The notes: generated by a model from the sequence alone, not told the origin. A DNA stretch of 64,000 nucleotides from JBFXAF01 sp050184585 (GCA_050184585.1 JBFXAF010000001.1:310001-374000), one strand, 5' to 3'. Counted from the first letter of the stretch, positions 18,112 through 27,634 are shown. Translations and numbers: made by a program.

Positions 18112-20667
18112 ATGCTTTACTTCTCGCGCTGGAAGACCATATCGATCTGGATCGTCGTCCTGCTGGGCGTCGTCTACGCGCTTCCGAACGTCATTCCGCA
18201 ATCGACCCTCGACCGGCTTCCATCCTGGATGCCGAACGACAAGATGACGCTCGGCCTCGACCTCCAGGGCGGGTCGCACATCCTTCTCCAGGTCGAGCGC
18301 CAGGACCTGATCGACGAACGCCTCGAGACCACGCGCGACGACATACGCACAATGCTGCGCGACGCCAAGATCGGCTACACGGGCCTGTCGACAAGCGGGC
18401 GCACGGCGCAGGTCCGGATCAGCGAGGCCAATGAGGTCGATGCCGCCAAGAAGGCGCTCGAGCCGCTTTTGCAGCCGGTCTCGGCGGGCATCTTCGGCGC
18501 GACGACGGTGACTGAACTCTCACTGGAGGAGCCGGAACCCGGCGTTCTTCGGTTCACGTTCACGGACGAGGGTATCGAATACCGCGTTTCGTCGGCGACC
18601 GCCCAGTCCATCGAGGTCGTCAATCGCCGCATCAACGAACTCGGCACGACCGAACCCACCGTGCAGCGCCAGGGGGCAGATCGCATCCTCGTGCAGGTGC
18701 CTGGCCTCCAGGATCCCCAGCGGCTCAAGGATATCCTCGGCCAGACGGCCAAGCTGACCTTCCAGATGGTGGATTCCACGATGCCCGTGCAGGAGGCGAT
18801 CGAGGGAAGACCGCCGGCCGGGTCGACGGTCATGTATTCCAATGACGATCCCCCGGTTCCCTACCTGATCGAGAACAGGATCATCGTTTCCGGCGAGAAT
18901 CTCGTCGACGCGCAGGCGACCTTCGACCAGCGCACCAACGAGCCGGTCGTTTCCTTCAGGTTCGACGCCAAGGGCGCGGCGCGTTTCGGCCAGGCGACTC
19001 AGCAGAACGTCGGCAAGCTGTTCGCCATCATCCTCGACGATCACGTCATATCGGCGCCGCAGATCCGGGAGCCCATCCTCGGCGGCACCGGCCAGATCTC
19101 CGGCAATTTCACGGTCCAGAGCGCCAACGACCTGGCGGTGTTGCTGCGCGCCGGCGCGCTGCCGGCCGATCTCACGATCGTCGAGGAACGGACCGTCGGA
19201 CCGAGCCTTGGTCACGATTCCATTTCAGCCGGTGCGCTTGCGGCGCTGATCGGCGGCCTTCTCGTGGTGGTCTTCATGATCGTCGCCTATGGCAGCCTGG
19301 GCATCATCGCCAACGTCGCGCTTGCCGCCAACATCGCCATGATCGTGGCGATCCTCTCCGTGCTTGGCGCCACGCTGACGCTCCCCGGCATCGCCGGCAT
19401 CATCCTGACAATGGGCATGGCGGTCGATTCCAACGTCATCATCTATGAACGCGTGAAGGAGGAGCGACGGCAGGGACGCTCCCTCGTGCAGGCGTTGGAT
19501 TCGGGTTTCCAGCGGGCCCTGGCGACCGTGGTCGACGCCAACGTCACCACCTTCATCGCGGCCGTGATCCTCTTCTACCTCGGTTCCGGGCCGGTCCGCG
19601 GCTTCGCCGTCACGCTCGCCATCGGCATCGTGACGACCGTGTTCACCGCCTATACCTTCACGCGGTGGATGATCGCCATCTGGCTGCGTCGCGTTCGCCC
19701 GACAGAGATCCCTTCCGGCCTCATCCGCTTCCCGGAAACCCGCATCCGCTTCATGTCGATGCGCAAATACGCGTTCGTCTTCTCGGCCGTGGTGTCGCTG
19801 GCGACCGTTGTGCTCTTCACGACCGTCGAAATGAACTACGGCATCGACTTCAGGGGCGGCTCGATCATCGAGGTGCAGGCAAAGGGCGCATCGGCTGACC
19901 CGGGAGACGTTCGCTCTCGCCTCTCGGAACTCAATCTCGGCGACGTGCAGGTGCAGCAGTTCGGTTCCGATCGAGATCTTCTGATCAGGATCGAATCGCA
20001 GGAGGGCGGCGACAACGCCGAGCAGTCGGCGGTCGAGAAGGTTCGCGCAGAACTGTCGGAGGACTACGAGTTCCGCCGGGTCGAAGTCGTCGGACCGACA
20101 GTCTCGAGTGAACTCGCCTGGGCAGGTACGATCGGCGTCCTGGCGTCGCTGGTCGCCATGCTGGTCTACATCTGGATCCGATTTGAATGGCAGTTCGGGC
20201 TCGGGGCGGTGATCTCGACCGTGCACGACGTGATCGCCATGGTCTTCATCTACGTCGTCGCCGGGCTGGAGTTCAATCTGACATCGATCGCGGCCATCCT
20301 GACCATCGTCGGCTACTCGATCAATGACACCGTGGTGGTCTACGACCGGGTCCGTGAGAATTTGCGAAAATACAAGAGGATGTCGATCGTCGAACTTCTC
20401 GACTTGTCGATGAACCAGACGCTGTCGAGAACGATCCTGACCGGCGTGTCGACCCTGCTGGCGCTGGGGGCGTTGTATCTGCTTGGCGGCGAGGTCATCG
20501 CATCCTTCACCTTCGCCATGATCTTCGGCATCCTCTTCGGCACATACTCATCGGTCTTCGTGGCGGGTCCCCTGCTCATACTGTTCAGACTGAGGCCCGA
20601 GACGTTCGAGGCCAGCGAGGATGCCAGGGGCGGCGCTCCCGCGGACGCGCAACCGTCGAAGACCTGA
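18112..20667 (+). CDS. secDF: Protein translocase subunit SecDF (SecD-SecF fusion)
   Basis: An 851-residue fusion of SecD (about 1-535) and SecF (about 540-851), with twelve predicted membrane helices and two periplasmic domains. It uses the proton gradient to pull secreted proteins through SecYEG. Marks include LGLDLQGGSHILLQVE after the first helix, GMAVDSNVIIYERVKEE in the SecD half, and MNYGIDFRGGSIIEVQ and GYSINDTVVVYDRVREN in the SecF half. These include the conserved Asp residues of the proton path. Fused SecDF is common in Hyphomicrobiales and in Bacillus. Confidence 0.96.
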   Translation: MLYFSRWKTISIWIVVLLGVVYALPNVIPQSTLDRLPSWMPNDKMTLGLDLQGGSHILLQVERQDLIDERLETTRDDIRTMLRDAKIGYTGLSTSGRTAQVRISEANEVDAAKKALEPLLQPVSAGIFGATTVTELSLEEPEPGVLRFTFTDEGIEYRVSSATAQSIEVVNRRINELGTTEPTVQRQGADRILVQVPGLQDPQRLKDILGQTAKLTFQMVDSTMPVQEAIEGRPPAGSTVMYSNDDPPVPYLIENRIIVSGENLVDAQATFDQRTNEPVVSFRFDAKGAARFGQATQQNVGKLFAIILDDHVISAPQIREPILGGTGQISGNFTVQSANDLAVLLRAGALPADLTIVEERTVGPSLGHDSISAGALAALIGGLLVVVFMIVAYGSLGIIANVALAANIAMIVAILSVLGATLTLPGIAGIILTMGMAVDSNVIIYERVKEERRQGRSLVQALDSGFQRALATVVDANVTTFIAAVILFYLGSGPVRGFAVTLAIGIVTTVFTAYTFTRWMIAIWLRRVRPTEIPSGLIRFPETRIRFMSMRKYAFVFSAVVSLATVVLFTTVEMNYGIDFRGGSIIEVQAKGASADPGDVRSRLSELNLGDVQVQQFGSDRDLLIRIESQEGGDNAEQSAVEKVRAELSEDYEFRRVEVVGPTVSSELAWAGTIGVLASLVAMLVYIWIRFEWQFGLGAVISTVHDVIAMVFIYVVAGLEFNLTSIAAILTIVGYSINDTVVVYDRVRENLRKYKRMSIVELLDLSMNQTLSRTILTGVSTLLALGALYLLGGEVIASFTFAMIFGILFGTYSSVFVAGPLLILFRLRPETFEASEDARGGAPADAQPSKT

Positions 20668-20677
20668 CGGTATCTGC

Positions 20678-21067
20678 ATGGCCGAAGGGATTGTGCTCCG
20701 GCCAGCCCACTTTCCCGGCCGACCGCCGATCGACGCATATGGCAACGGCGGCTTCCGCTTCGCCGACATGTCGCACCGCGGGTCGATCCTCGTTCTCCCG
20801 TCGGGCGTTCACGGATGGGAACCCGCAAACCCGGAAGCGCTGTCACTTACCGATTTCGCACGGGTGATTGCGGATGCGACGGGGACACGGATCCTGCTCG
20901 TCGGGACTGGCGGGAGCCTGAAGCCGCTGGCCGCCGACATCCGTTCGGCCCTGCGCAGCGCGGGCATCGTTGGCGAACCGATGGCCACGGGGGCGGCCGT
21001 TCGCACCTACAACGTGCTCCTGGCCGAGGACCGGCCTGTCGCCGCGGCGCTTGTCGCGGTCGATTGA
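20678..21067 (+). CDS. Mth938/DUF498 (NDUFAF3-like) protein
   Basis: A 129-residue protein of the Mth938 fold. Motifs include IDAYGNGGFRFADMSHRGSILVLPSGVHGW and RILLVGTGGSLKPLAADIRSALRSAGI. The mitochondrial homologue NDUFAF3 is an assembly factor for respiratory complex I; the bacterial role is not firmly established. It starts ten bases after secDF, so it is in the same operon. The downstream gene begins two bases after its stop and is a homologue of NDUFAF6, another complex I assembly factor. Confidence 0.82.
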   Translation: MAEGIVLRPAHFPGRPPIDAYGNGGFRFADMSHRGSILVLPSGVHGWEPANPEALSLTDFARVIADATGTRILLVGTGGSLKPLAADIRSALRSAGIVGEPMATGAAVRTYNVLLAEDRPVAAALVAVD

Positions 21068-21068
21068 C

Positions 21069-21911
21069 GTGAGAGCATACGAACCGACGGCAGAGTTGAA
21101 GGTCGCCGATCCCGATCGCTACCTTTCCCTCCTCTATGCACCAGAGGACAAGCGGGACAATCTCGTCGCGCTCTATGCATTCGACGCGGAGATCGCCGCC
21201 CTGGGGCAGAAGGTTCGGGAACCCGTCGCCGGCGAAATCCGCCTGCAATGGTGGCGAGATGCGCTTGCCGCCCCCGCGGGTCAGTTCACCGGCTCGCCGC
21301 TGGCAGACAGGCTGCGTCTCGTGATCGACGAACTGGGTCTTCCTCTTGCCGCCTTCCACAGCCTGCTCGAAGCACGCGTCTTCGACCTCTATGCCGATCC
21401 GATGCCTTCCATCATGGACCTTGAGGGCTACTGCGGGGAAACGGCGTCGGCGATGTTCCAGTTTGCCGGGCTGGCACTGGATCGCGCCGCCGCCGGGTCG
21501 ATCGCGGACGTCGCGGGCCATGCAGGCTGCGCGCGCGCCATGACGGCAATTGCCGCGCGTGTTTCGAGCGATCGGCGGCGTACGCGTTGCTTCTTTCCCC
21601 GGGACCTGCTCTCGGCGGCGGGAATTGAACCGGAAGCATTCGTGGCGGGGCATGACGAAATCGCGGCTGCAAGGGCGGTGACATCGCTCGCCGCCCTCGC
21701 GCGAGGACATTTGACGAAGTTCGAGCGGCACGCGGCTTCGCTACCCTCCTCATTGAGGCCGGCGTTCCTGCCGATGGCGATTGTTCCAGCCTGGCTGCGC
21801 AGGCTGGAACAGGATCCCCAAGCGGCATTGAGTCGTCAAATTCGCCCGCCCGTGCTCGCTCGCCACTGGCTGATGCTGGGTCGCGCCGTTCGGGGCTGGC
21901 CGAAGCGTTGA
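21069..21911 (+). CDS. Squalene/phytoene synthase-family protein (NDUFAF6-like)
   Basis: A 280-residue protein of the squalene/phytoene synthase fold. The segment RLQWWRDAL and YCGETASAMFQFAGLAL are family marks. The first aspartate-rich motif expected in active prenyl-condensing enzymes is not intact (DAEIAAL in place of DxxxD), so catalysis on prenyl diphosphates is doubtful. In mitochondria the homologue NDUFAF6 helps complex I assembly. The GTG at 21069 was chosen because it directly follows the upstream stop and starts the family-like RAYEPTAELK. No carotenoid or hopanoid genes are nearby, supporting a non-biosynthetic role. Confidence 0.8.
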   Translation: MRAYEPTAELKVADPDRYLSLLYAPEDKRDNLVALYAFDAEIAALGQKVREPVAGEIRLQWWRDALAAPAGQFTGSPLADRLRLVIDELGLPLAAFHSLLEARVFDLYADPMPSIMDLEGYCGETASAMFQFAGLALDRAAAGSIADVAGHAGCARAMTAIAARVSSDRRRTRCFFPRDLLSAAGIEPEAFVAGHDEIAAARAVTSLAALARGHLTKFERHAASLPSSLRPAFLPMAIVPAWLRRLEQDPQAALSRQIRPPVLARHWLMLGRAVRGWPKR

Positions 21912-21968
21912 CGGGGCGGCCCGCGCTGATAGCCTCGCATTGATAGAACACGGAGGTCGCGGCCCGCC

Positions 21969-22385
21969 ATGGGTCTGCCGCTGCTCATCGTACTTGTCAT
22001 TGTCGGCGTAGGCGCAACGGTGCTCGCCGTGCATCTGACCGGCGGCTCCCGGCGTGCGGAGATCGCCGACGAGCAGGCGGCGCGCGAGGCTTTCAACGTC
22101 GAACATCCCGATATTCTCGCCAGCGACGTGGCGCTGACCAAGGACCGGCAGTCGGCGTTCCTCGCGCTGCCAGGCGATGCGCTCGGGGTGGTGCATGTGC
22201 TTGGCGACGGGTATCTGACCAGGGTGTTCGGGCCAAACGACGTTGCGCGGGCCGCCTTCAGTGACCCGGCAACGGTCAACATCCGCTTCCGCGACTTCAC
22301 CTGGACAGGCGGCAGCTTCACCTTTGCCGAGGCCGCCAGCGCGAAATGGCTTCACGCCGCGCTATCATCGCGAGACAAGGCCTGA
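21969..22385 (+). CDS. Membrane-anchored hypothetical protein
   Basis: A 138-residue protein with an N-terminal membrane helix (GLPLLIVLVIVGVGATVLAVHL) and a soluble remainder of about 110 residues that is probably periplasmic or peripheral. I do not recognise the family. The tail FRDFTWTGGSFTFAEAASAKWLHAAL looks like a small mixed alpha/beta domain. Its stop lies two bases before the sterol desaturase start, so the two are probably co-transcribed. Confidence 0.75.
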   Translation: MGLPLLIVLVIVGVGATVLAVHLTGGSRRAEIADEQAAREAFNVEHPDILASDVALTKDRQSAFLALPGDALGVVHVLGDGYLTRVFGPNDVARAAFSDPATVNIRFRDFTWTGGSFTFAEAASAKWLHAALSSRDKA

Positions 22386-22387
22386 CG

Positions 22388-23350
22388 ATGGACGACTATT
22401 CCTTCCCGAAAGTGACAGAGTATGCGATCCCGCTCTTCGTCGTGGCGATGCTGATCGAACTCTGGGTGATACGCACCGGCAGGGCGACCGGACGCTTCGA
22501 GACGCGCGACACGCTGACCAGCCTGATGATGGGTGTCGGCAACGTCGCCGCCGGGATCCTGCTGGGCGTCGCGTCCTATTCGGCGCTGCTTTGGCTCTGG
22601 CAGTATCGGGTCTTCGACCTCGGTCTGTCGATCTGGGTCTTCGTCGGCGCGTTCCTGCTCGATGACCTGCGCTACTATCTCTACCACCGCGTCGCCCATC
22701 GCGTCCGCTGGGTCTGGGCCGAGCACGTCAACCATCATTCGAGCCAGCATTACAACCTGTCGACCGCTCTGCGGCAAAGCTGGACGGGCCTGTTCACCGG
22801 GATGTTCGTGCTGCAGGCGCCACTGGTGCTGCTCGGCCTTCATCCGGCGGTCATCGCCTTCGTGTTCGGCTTCAATCTCGTGTGGCAGTTCTGGATCCAC
22901 ACCGAGACGATCGGCAAGTTGCCACGCTGGTTCGAGTACGTCTTCAACACGCCGTCGCACCACCGGGTGCACCACGCGACGAACCCGCGCTATCTCGACG
23001 CCAACTATGCCGGCACGCTTATCATCTGGGACCGCATGTTCGGCACCTTCGTCGAGGAGCTGGAGGAAGACCGGCCGCGCTACGGCATCGTCAAGAATCT
23101 CGGCACCTTCAACCCGGTGAAGGTCGCCTTCCACGAGTGGATCGGCATGTTCCGCGACGCCATCCAGCCGGGGATCACGCTGCGCCAGCGTCTCGCCTAT
23201 CTGTTCATGCCGCCGGGCTGGAGCCATGACGGCTCGCGCGACACGTCGGAGAGCTTGAAGGCTGCCTATGTGCGGAGAAATCCGAGCGAGGCGGGCAAGC
23301 CGGGACTGCCCGTTGCCGGGGAGACACTTCAACGGCCGTCCTCGAACTGA
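22388..23350 (+). CDS. Sterol desaturase / fatty acid hydroxylase family protein
   Basis: A 320-residue integral membrane di-iron enzyme. The characteristic His clusters are present: HRVAHR, HVNHHSSQHYN and the late HHRVHH, spaced as in the fatty acid hydroxylase superfamily. Three to four hydrophobic helices surround them. Members hydroxylate or desaturate lipids, but the substrate cannot be told from sequence. ATG 22388 sits two bases after the upstream stop. No obvious lipid-pathway genes lie beside it. Confidence 0.88.
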   Translation: MDDYSFPKVTEYAIPLFVVAMLIELWVIRTGRATGRFETRDTLTSLMMGVGNVAAGILLGVASYSALLWLWQYRVFDLGLSIWVFVGAFLLDDLRYYLYHRVAHRVRWVWAEHVNHHSSQHYNLSTALRQSWTGLFTGMFVLQAPLVLLGLHPAVIAFVFGFNLVWQFWIHTETIGKLPRWFEYVFNTPSHHRVHHATNPRYLDANYAGTLIIWDRMFGTFVEELEEDRPRYGIVKNLGTFNPVKVAFHEWIGMFRDAIQPGITLRQRLAYLFMPPGWSHDGSRDTSESLKAAYVRRNPSEAGKPGLPVAGETLQRPSSN

Positions 23351-23541
23351 CGGAGCAACCCCTGTTGGGCGTCATCGAGGCCGCTCCCGGTGAGCACGTT
23401 TTTCGCTGGTCGCACTTTGTTGATGCACGCGCTGCTCAATTATGCTTCTCTAAAACTCAATCAGGGAGTGAGGCCAGAACCAGATCGGCAACCAGATCGA
23501 TCAATTGGCCGCCAGCAACGACCTGTTGATTGGGGGGGGAC

Positions 23542-24219
23542 ATGAAGAGTGTCGCATTCGCAGCGGTAGTATTGGTTGCCGCCAGCCTCTGCGCGACCAT
23601 CGCGCCAGCTCAAGAGACGCGTGGATTTGCGCCCTTCATTGACATTGACCTCGGCTTGCCGTTCGCCGGCGGCGACACGAGCCTCGGCGGGTTCCAGGAC
23701 ATTCGGCACAAGTCGCTCGGAGGACATGCGCTGAGCGCCTCGTTCGGTGTCGACTATGACGGCTGGGAGGCCGTGTCGCTTTATGCGAAAGCACATGGCG
23801 GCACGTTCAGTCGCAAGACGAACGGCGTCATCAACACCGCACCCGGACCGTTCTTTGGGCAGACGGGTCCCTTCAATGGAAACGAAAGGACCACGTTCGT
23901 CGGCGCCGGCGCGGGTTTGCGCATCAAAGGTCTTCCAAATCCGCTGGGGAAACTCGCCGGTGGCGCGCCGTTCGATCGTACGGCCGAGCTTCAGGTTGGC
24001 GGGGGCGCCGGATATGGGCGTACCGTCGTCTCCGGACGAAACTTCAGGTCTACCGGTAGCGGGGTCATCGTTTGGGGCGAGGCCGCCTACCGGATGAAGG
24101 TCACGAACAACGTCATGATCGGTCCGGCGACAACCATTATCGGCGGAAGCTACAACAAGGGAGCAATCGCACCCACGACGACAATCATCGGGTCGATCCG
24201 CACCACGTTGAACTTCTGA
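23542..24219 (+). CDS. Secreted outer-membrane-type protein, unknown
   Basis: A 225-residue protein with a clear signal peptide (MKSVAFAAVVLVAASLCATIAPAQ, cleavage after APA). The mature part is rich in Gly and alternating hydrophobic and polar residues and ends in aromatic Phe (IRTTLNF), as small outer-membrane beta-barrels do. ATG 23542 follows a GGGGGGGA ribosome binding site. I do not recognise the family. It stands alone: a 191-base gap separates it from the desaturase gene and the next gene is convergent. Confidence 0.72.
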   Translation: MKSVAFAAVVLVAASLCATIAPAQETRGFAPFIDIDLGLPFAGGDTSLGGFQDIRHKSLGGHALSASFGVDYDGWEAVSLYAKAHGGTFSRKTNGVINTAPGPFFGQTGPFNGNERTTFVGAGAGLRIKGLPNPLGKLAGGAPFDRTAELQVGGGAGYGRTVVSGRNFRSTGSGVIVWGEAAYRMKVTNNVMIGPATTIIGGSYNKGAIAPTTTIIGSIRTTLNF

Positions 24220-24275
24220 CCGCCGACTGTGTCGGCCTGCCGCTGCTACGGAGGCCAGAAACAAGGGAAAGGTCC

Positions 24276-25109
24276 CTAGCCAAGCGCGGCGGGCGGCAGC
24301 AGGTCGGCGAAGGTCGCCGCGCGCTTCGCCATCTTGGCCTGCACGGCCGACAGCAGGTCTTCCGCACGCAGCATGCCGGCGTTCCAGGTCGCGATGTAGT
24401 CGAGCCCGTCGGCGACGGAATGGTCGCGGGCGTAGGCGAGGTTGCGCTTGATGCCGGCGATTGCCAGCGGCGACTTTTCCGCGATGGAGCGGGCGAGCGC
24501 GGAGGCCGCCTCCATGAGGCTCGCGCGATCGGCGAGTACGCTGCTTACGAGTCCGAAGCCCTGCGCCTCGGCCGCGGAGAAACGGCGGCCCGTATAGGCG
24601 AGCTCGGCCGCCACGGCCGGCGCGATCAGCTTCGGCAGCCGCTGGAGCGTGCCGACGTCAGCCGCCATGCCGATATTGATCTCCTCGACGGAGAACGACG
24701 CATCCGCCGACGCGATGCGCAGGTCGCAGGCCGTGATCATGTCGATCCCCGCGCCGATGCAGGCGCCGTGGACGGGGGCGATCACCGGAAAGCGGGCACG
24801 CTCTATAGCGTTGAAGGCGTTCTGAAGTTCGAGGATCAGATCGCGCATGGCGTAGGCCGCGCGACCCGGGTCCTTGGCGAAGAGCTGCGCGAGACTGCCG
24901 AAGGCAGCCAGGTCCATGCCGCCGGTGAAGTTGCGGCCCTCGCCGGAGATGATGGCGACGCGGACGCTCTCGTCGCGGTCGAGGTCGGCAAACAGGCGGG
25001 GAAGCTCGGACCAGAATTCCCTGGTCATGCCGTTCGCCTTGTCCGGCCGGTTCATGACCAGATGCACGAGAGGCCCGTCGCGATCGACCCGGAAGAAAGC
25101 GTTGTCCAT
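24276..25109 (-). CDS. Enoyl-CoA hydratase/isomerase family protein
   Basis: A 277-residue crotonase-fold protein. Recognisable features are VHLVMNRPDKANGMT near the N-terminus, the oxyanion-hole segments GRNFTGGMDLAAFGSL and VHGACIGAGIDMITACDLRIAS, and FSVEEINIGMAADVGTLQRLP. The last region resembles delta3,5-delta2,4-dienoyl-CoA isomerases, so an isomerase activity is possible. It starts two bases after the trmFO stop on the same strand and is probably co-transcribed, though no functional link is evident. Confidence 0.88.
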   Translation of the reverse strand: MDNAFFRVDRDGPLVHLVMNRPDKANGMTREFWSELPRLFADLDRDESVRVAIISGEGRNFTGGMDLAAFGSLAQLFAKDPGRAAYAMRDLILELQNAFNAIERARFPVIAPVHGACIGAGIDMITACDLRIASADASFSVEEINIGMAADVGTLQRLPKLIAPAVAAELAYTGRRFSAAEAQGFGLVSSVLADRASLMEAASALARSIAEKSPLAIAGIKRNLAYARDHSVADGLDYIATWNAGMLRAEDLLSAVQAKMAKRAATFADLLPPAALG

Positions 25110-25111
25110 CC

Positions 25112-26530
25112 CTATTCCGCAGCCTCGGCGGCGCGGCCGAAGTCGAGCCACGCGCGGCAGTCGGCGAGTGCGCGGGCGGTGGTGGCGCGCTTCTTGGCGA
25201 CAGCTTTGTCCTTGCCCCGGAATCGGCCCTCAAATCCCTCGGGCTTGAGCTTGGCGCCGGCTTCAAGCGGTGGGAACAGGCCGAAATTGACGTTCATGGG
25301 CTGGAAAGAGCGTTTTCCCGGCTCGTCGTCCGACACGAGATGCCCGCCGGTGATGTGGTTGAGCAACGCGCCGAAGGCGGTGGTAGCGGGCGGCAGGGAG
25401 AGCGCACGACCGAGCCGCTCGGCAGCGGCGAAGCGGCCGGCGAGCAGGCCGATGGCGGCGCTCTCGACATAACCCTCGCAGCCGGTGATCTGCCCGGCGA
25501 AGCGCAGGCCCGGCCGCGACCTCAATTGCAGCGTACCGTCAAGCAGGACGGGCGAGTTGATGTAGGTGTTGCGGTGCAGGCCGCCGAGGCGCGCGAACTC
25601 GGCGTTCTCGAGGCCGGGAATGGTGCGGAAGATGCGCACCTGCTCGCCATGCTTTAACTTGGTCTGGAAGCCGACCATGTTGTAGAGCGTGCCGAGCGCA
25701 TTGTCCTGGCGGAGCTGCACCACGGCGTATGGCTTGGTTTCGGGCGCGTGGGCGTTTGTCAGTCCGACCGGCTTCATCGGGCCGTGTCGCAGGGTCTCGG
25801 GTCCTCGCTCGGCCATGACCTCGATCGGCAGGCAGCCGTCGAAATATGGCGTGCCCTCCCACTCCTTGAACTCGGTCTTTGCGCCTTCATTCAGAGCGGC
25901 GACGAAGGACTCGTACTGGCCCTTGTCCATCGGCAGGTTGATGTAGTCCTTCCCGGTGCCGCCCGGACCGACCTTGTCGTAGCGGGACTGGAACCACGCA
26001 ACGTCCATGTCGATCGTGTCGAAATGGACGATCGGCGCGATGGCGTCGAAGAAGGCCAGCGCCGTCTCGCCGGTCGCGGCGCGGATCGCCTCGGCGAGCG
26101 ACGGAGAGGTGAGGGGCCCGGTAGCGACGATCGCCTGATCCCAGTCGGCCGGCGGGAGGCCGGCGACTTCCTCTCGCCGGATCGTGATCAAAGGATGCGC
26201 TTCGAGCCGTGCGGTCACCGCGTCGGAAAACCCGTCGCGGTCCACGGCGAGGGCGCCGCCGGCTGGCACCTGGTTGGCGTCGCCGGACGCCATGATCAGC
26301 GACCCCGCGAGCCGCATCTCGGCGTGCAGGAGCCCGACCGCGTTCGTCTGCGCGTCATCGGAGCGGAAGGAGTTGGAACAGACGAGTTCCGCCAGTCCTT
26401 CGGTCTTGTGCGCGTCGGTGCCTCGAACGGGCCGCATCTCGTGCAACTCGACCGGCACGCCCGCCTGAGCCGCCTGCCAGGCGGCTTCCGAGCCCGCGAG
26501 CCCTCCGCCGATCACATGGATGGGTTTCAT
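25112..26530 (-). CDS. trmFO: Folate-dependent tRNA (uracil-54-C5)-methyltransferase TrmFO
   Basis: A 472-residue flavoprotein that makes ribothymidine-54 in tRNA using methylenetetrahydrofolate and FAD. The N-terminal dinucleotide fold IHVIGGGLAGSEAAWQAAQ is followed by VELHEMRP, and LAELVCSNSFRSDDAQTNAVGLLHAEMR is a TrmFO hallmark holding a catalytic Cys. GQITGCEGYVESAAIGLLAGRFAA near the C-terminus is also diagnostic. Length is normal. Alphaproteobacteria commonly use TrmFO in place of the SAM-dependent TrmA. Confidence 0.95.
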   Translation of the reverse strand: MKPIHVIGGGLAGSEAAWQAAQAGVPVELHEMRPVRGTDAHKTEGLAELVCSNSFRSDDAQTNAVGLLHAEMRLAGSLIMASGDANQVPAGGALAVDRDGFSDAVTARLEAHPLITIRREEVAGLPPADWDQAIVATGPLTSPSLAEAIRAATGETALAFFDAIAPIVHFDTIDMDVAWFQSRYDKVGPGGTGKDYINLPMDKGQYESFVAALNEGAKTEFKEWEGTPYFDGCLPIEVMAERGPETLRHGPMKPVGLTNAHAPETKPYAVVQLRQDNALGTLYNMVGFQTKLKHGEQVRIFRTIPGLENAEFARLGGLHRNTYINSPVLLDGTLQLRSRPGLRFAGQITGCEGYVESAAIGLLAGRFAAAERLGRALSLPPATTAFGALLNHITGGHLVSDDEPGKRSFQPMNVNFGLFPPLEAGAKLKPEGFEGRFRGKDKAVAKKRATTARALADCRAWLDFGRAAEAAE

Positions 26531-26675
26531 GGCCGGCTGTTAGGCCTTCGATCCGTCGAATGCAAGAAGACGGGCCTTTCCCGGTGTTGCACGGTCACCG
26601 CGCATGGAGACAAAGGGCGTGGACAGGATGGCGGCGCAATTGCGCCGACGCGGCTACGCCGTTAACAATTGCGCC

Positions 26676-27281
26676 ATGCGAGGGCGGGTTTCAGGTGTCT
26701 TGTCGGTTCTGGCCGTGGCCGGGGTGTCCGGCTGCACGTCGATTTCCAGCAACTACAAAGGCGCCATGACGGTGCCCAGCGCAAGCACGATCTACGTTTG
26801 TCATGGCTTCGACTGCACCTACAAGACGAGGCTCGATCTCGGCGCGTCGGACGCAGATCGGTTCGCGAGCATCATGGCGCCGGCCACGACTTCGCCTGCC
26901 GCCGAGCGCGCCGCAGTGTCGAAAGCGGTCCAGTATTATGAAGAGCGTGCGGGTCAGGTTATCGGCCTGCGCGATGCGCCCAAGTCGCATATCGGTCAAT
27001 CGCGCGAGCGGGGCCAGATGGACTGCATCGACGAATCGACCAACACACGCTCGCTGCTGCGTTACCTGAACGAGCGGCAACTGCTGACGCACCACTCCGT
27101 CGAATACAATGTCTCGCGCGGCCTTTTCGTCGATGGCCGGTACCCGCATTCGACGGCCGTCCTGCGCGACAAATCGGGGAAAAAATGGGCGGTCGACAGC
27201 TGGTACGAGCCCATGGGCGGGCCGCCGGACATTATGACGCTGTCGGAATGGCAGACGCGCGGCGTCATGGGCCAGCGCTGA
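26676..27281 (+). CDS. Probable lipoprotein, unknown family
   Basis: A protein of about 201 residues starting MRGRVSGVLSVLAVAGVSGCTS, which is a lipoprotein signal with lipobox VSGC. An in-frame ATG at 26604 would add 24 residues; neither start has a convincing ribosome binding site, and the later one is preferred because it gives a normal signal length. The mature part contains IYVCHGFDCTYKTRLDLG, MDCIDESTNTRSLLRYL and KKWAVDSWYEP. I recognise it as a conserved hypothetical type in Rhizobiales but cannot assign a function. A strong terminator follows. Confidence 0.78.
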   Translation: MRGRVSGVLSVLAVAGVSGCTSISSNYKGAMTVPSASTIYVCHGFDCTYKTRLDLGASDADRFASIMAPATTSPAAERAAVSKAVQYYEERAGQVIGLRDAPKSHIGQSRERGQMDCIDESTNTRSLLRYLNERQLLTHHSVEYNVSRGLFVDGRYPHSTAVLRDKSGKKWAVDSWYEPMGGPPDIMTLSEWQTRGVMGQR

Positions 27282-27370
27282 GACGTCCCGCGAGCATCGT
27301 TCTCTTGAAGTCTGGAACTGTTCGGCGCGGCGTCAACGCAGCGCGTGCGTCACCAGGCCTGAAGACGACA

Positions 27371-27408
27371 ACACCCGCCGGGGGAGGAGGTCCGGCGGGT
27401 GTCGTTTT
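27371..27408 (+). terminator. Intrinsic terminator after the lipoprotein gene
   Basis: A perfect ten-base stem (ACACCCGCCG paired with CGGCGGGTGT) with a twelve-base purine-rich loop is followed by CGTTTTGT. It lies 90 bases after the lipoprotein stop codon. Confidence 0.85.
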
Positions 27409-27493
27409 GTCCGGTCGGCAATCGGGAGGAGGAGAGTGCCGACCGCATCCGGCGAGGTTTGGGAGGAGGTAAACCTCGTCGAAATTCCTAAAT

Positions 27494-27634
27494 TCAGACC
27501 GACTTGCGTGCGACGAAGGGGATGTCGCCGCGGCTGATGCCGAGGTCGGTAAGTTCACGGTTCGACAGGCGGCTCAGCTCGGAGACAGTGTCCCGGTAGC
27601 GGCGCCAATTGCGATAGTTGCGGATCAAGTTCAT
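27494..27634 (-). CDS. DUF1127-family small protein
   Basis: A 46-residue peptide with the DUF1127 pattern: RNYRNWRRYRDTVSELSRLSNRELTDLGISRGDIPFVAR. The arginine-rich first half and the LSNRELTDLGISRGDIP core define the family. In related bacteria DUF1127 proteins have been connected with RNA turnover and phosphate metabolism; what this copy does is not known. ATG 27634 begins the family core; longer upstream readings lack family similarity. It has its own transcript, divergent from the DUF2157 gene. Confidence 0.88.
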   Translation of the reverse strand: MNLIRNYRNWRRYRDTVSELSRLSNRELTDLGISRGDIPFVARKSV

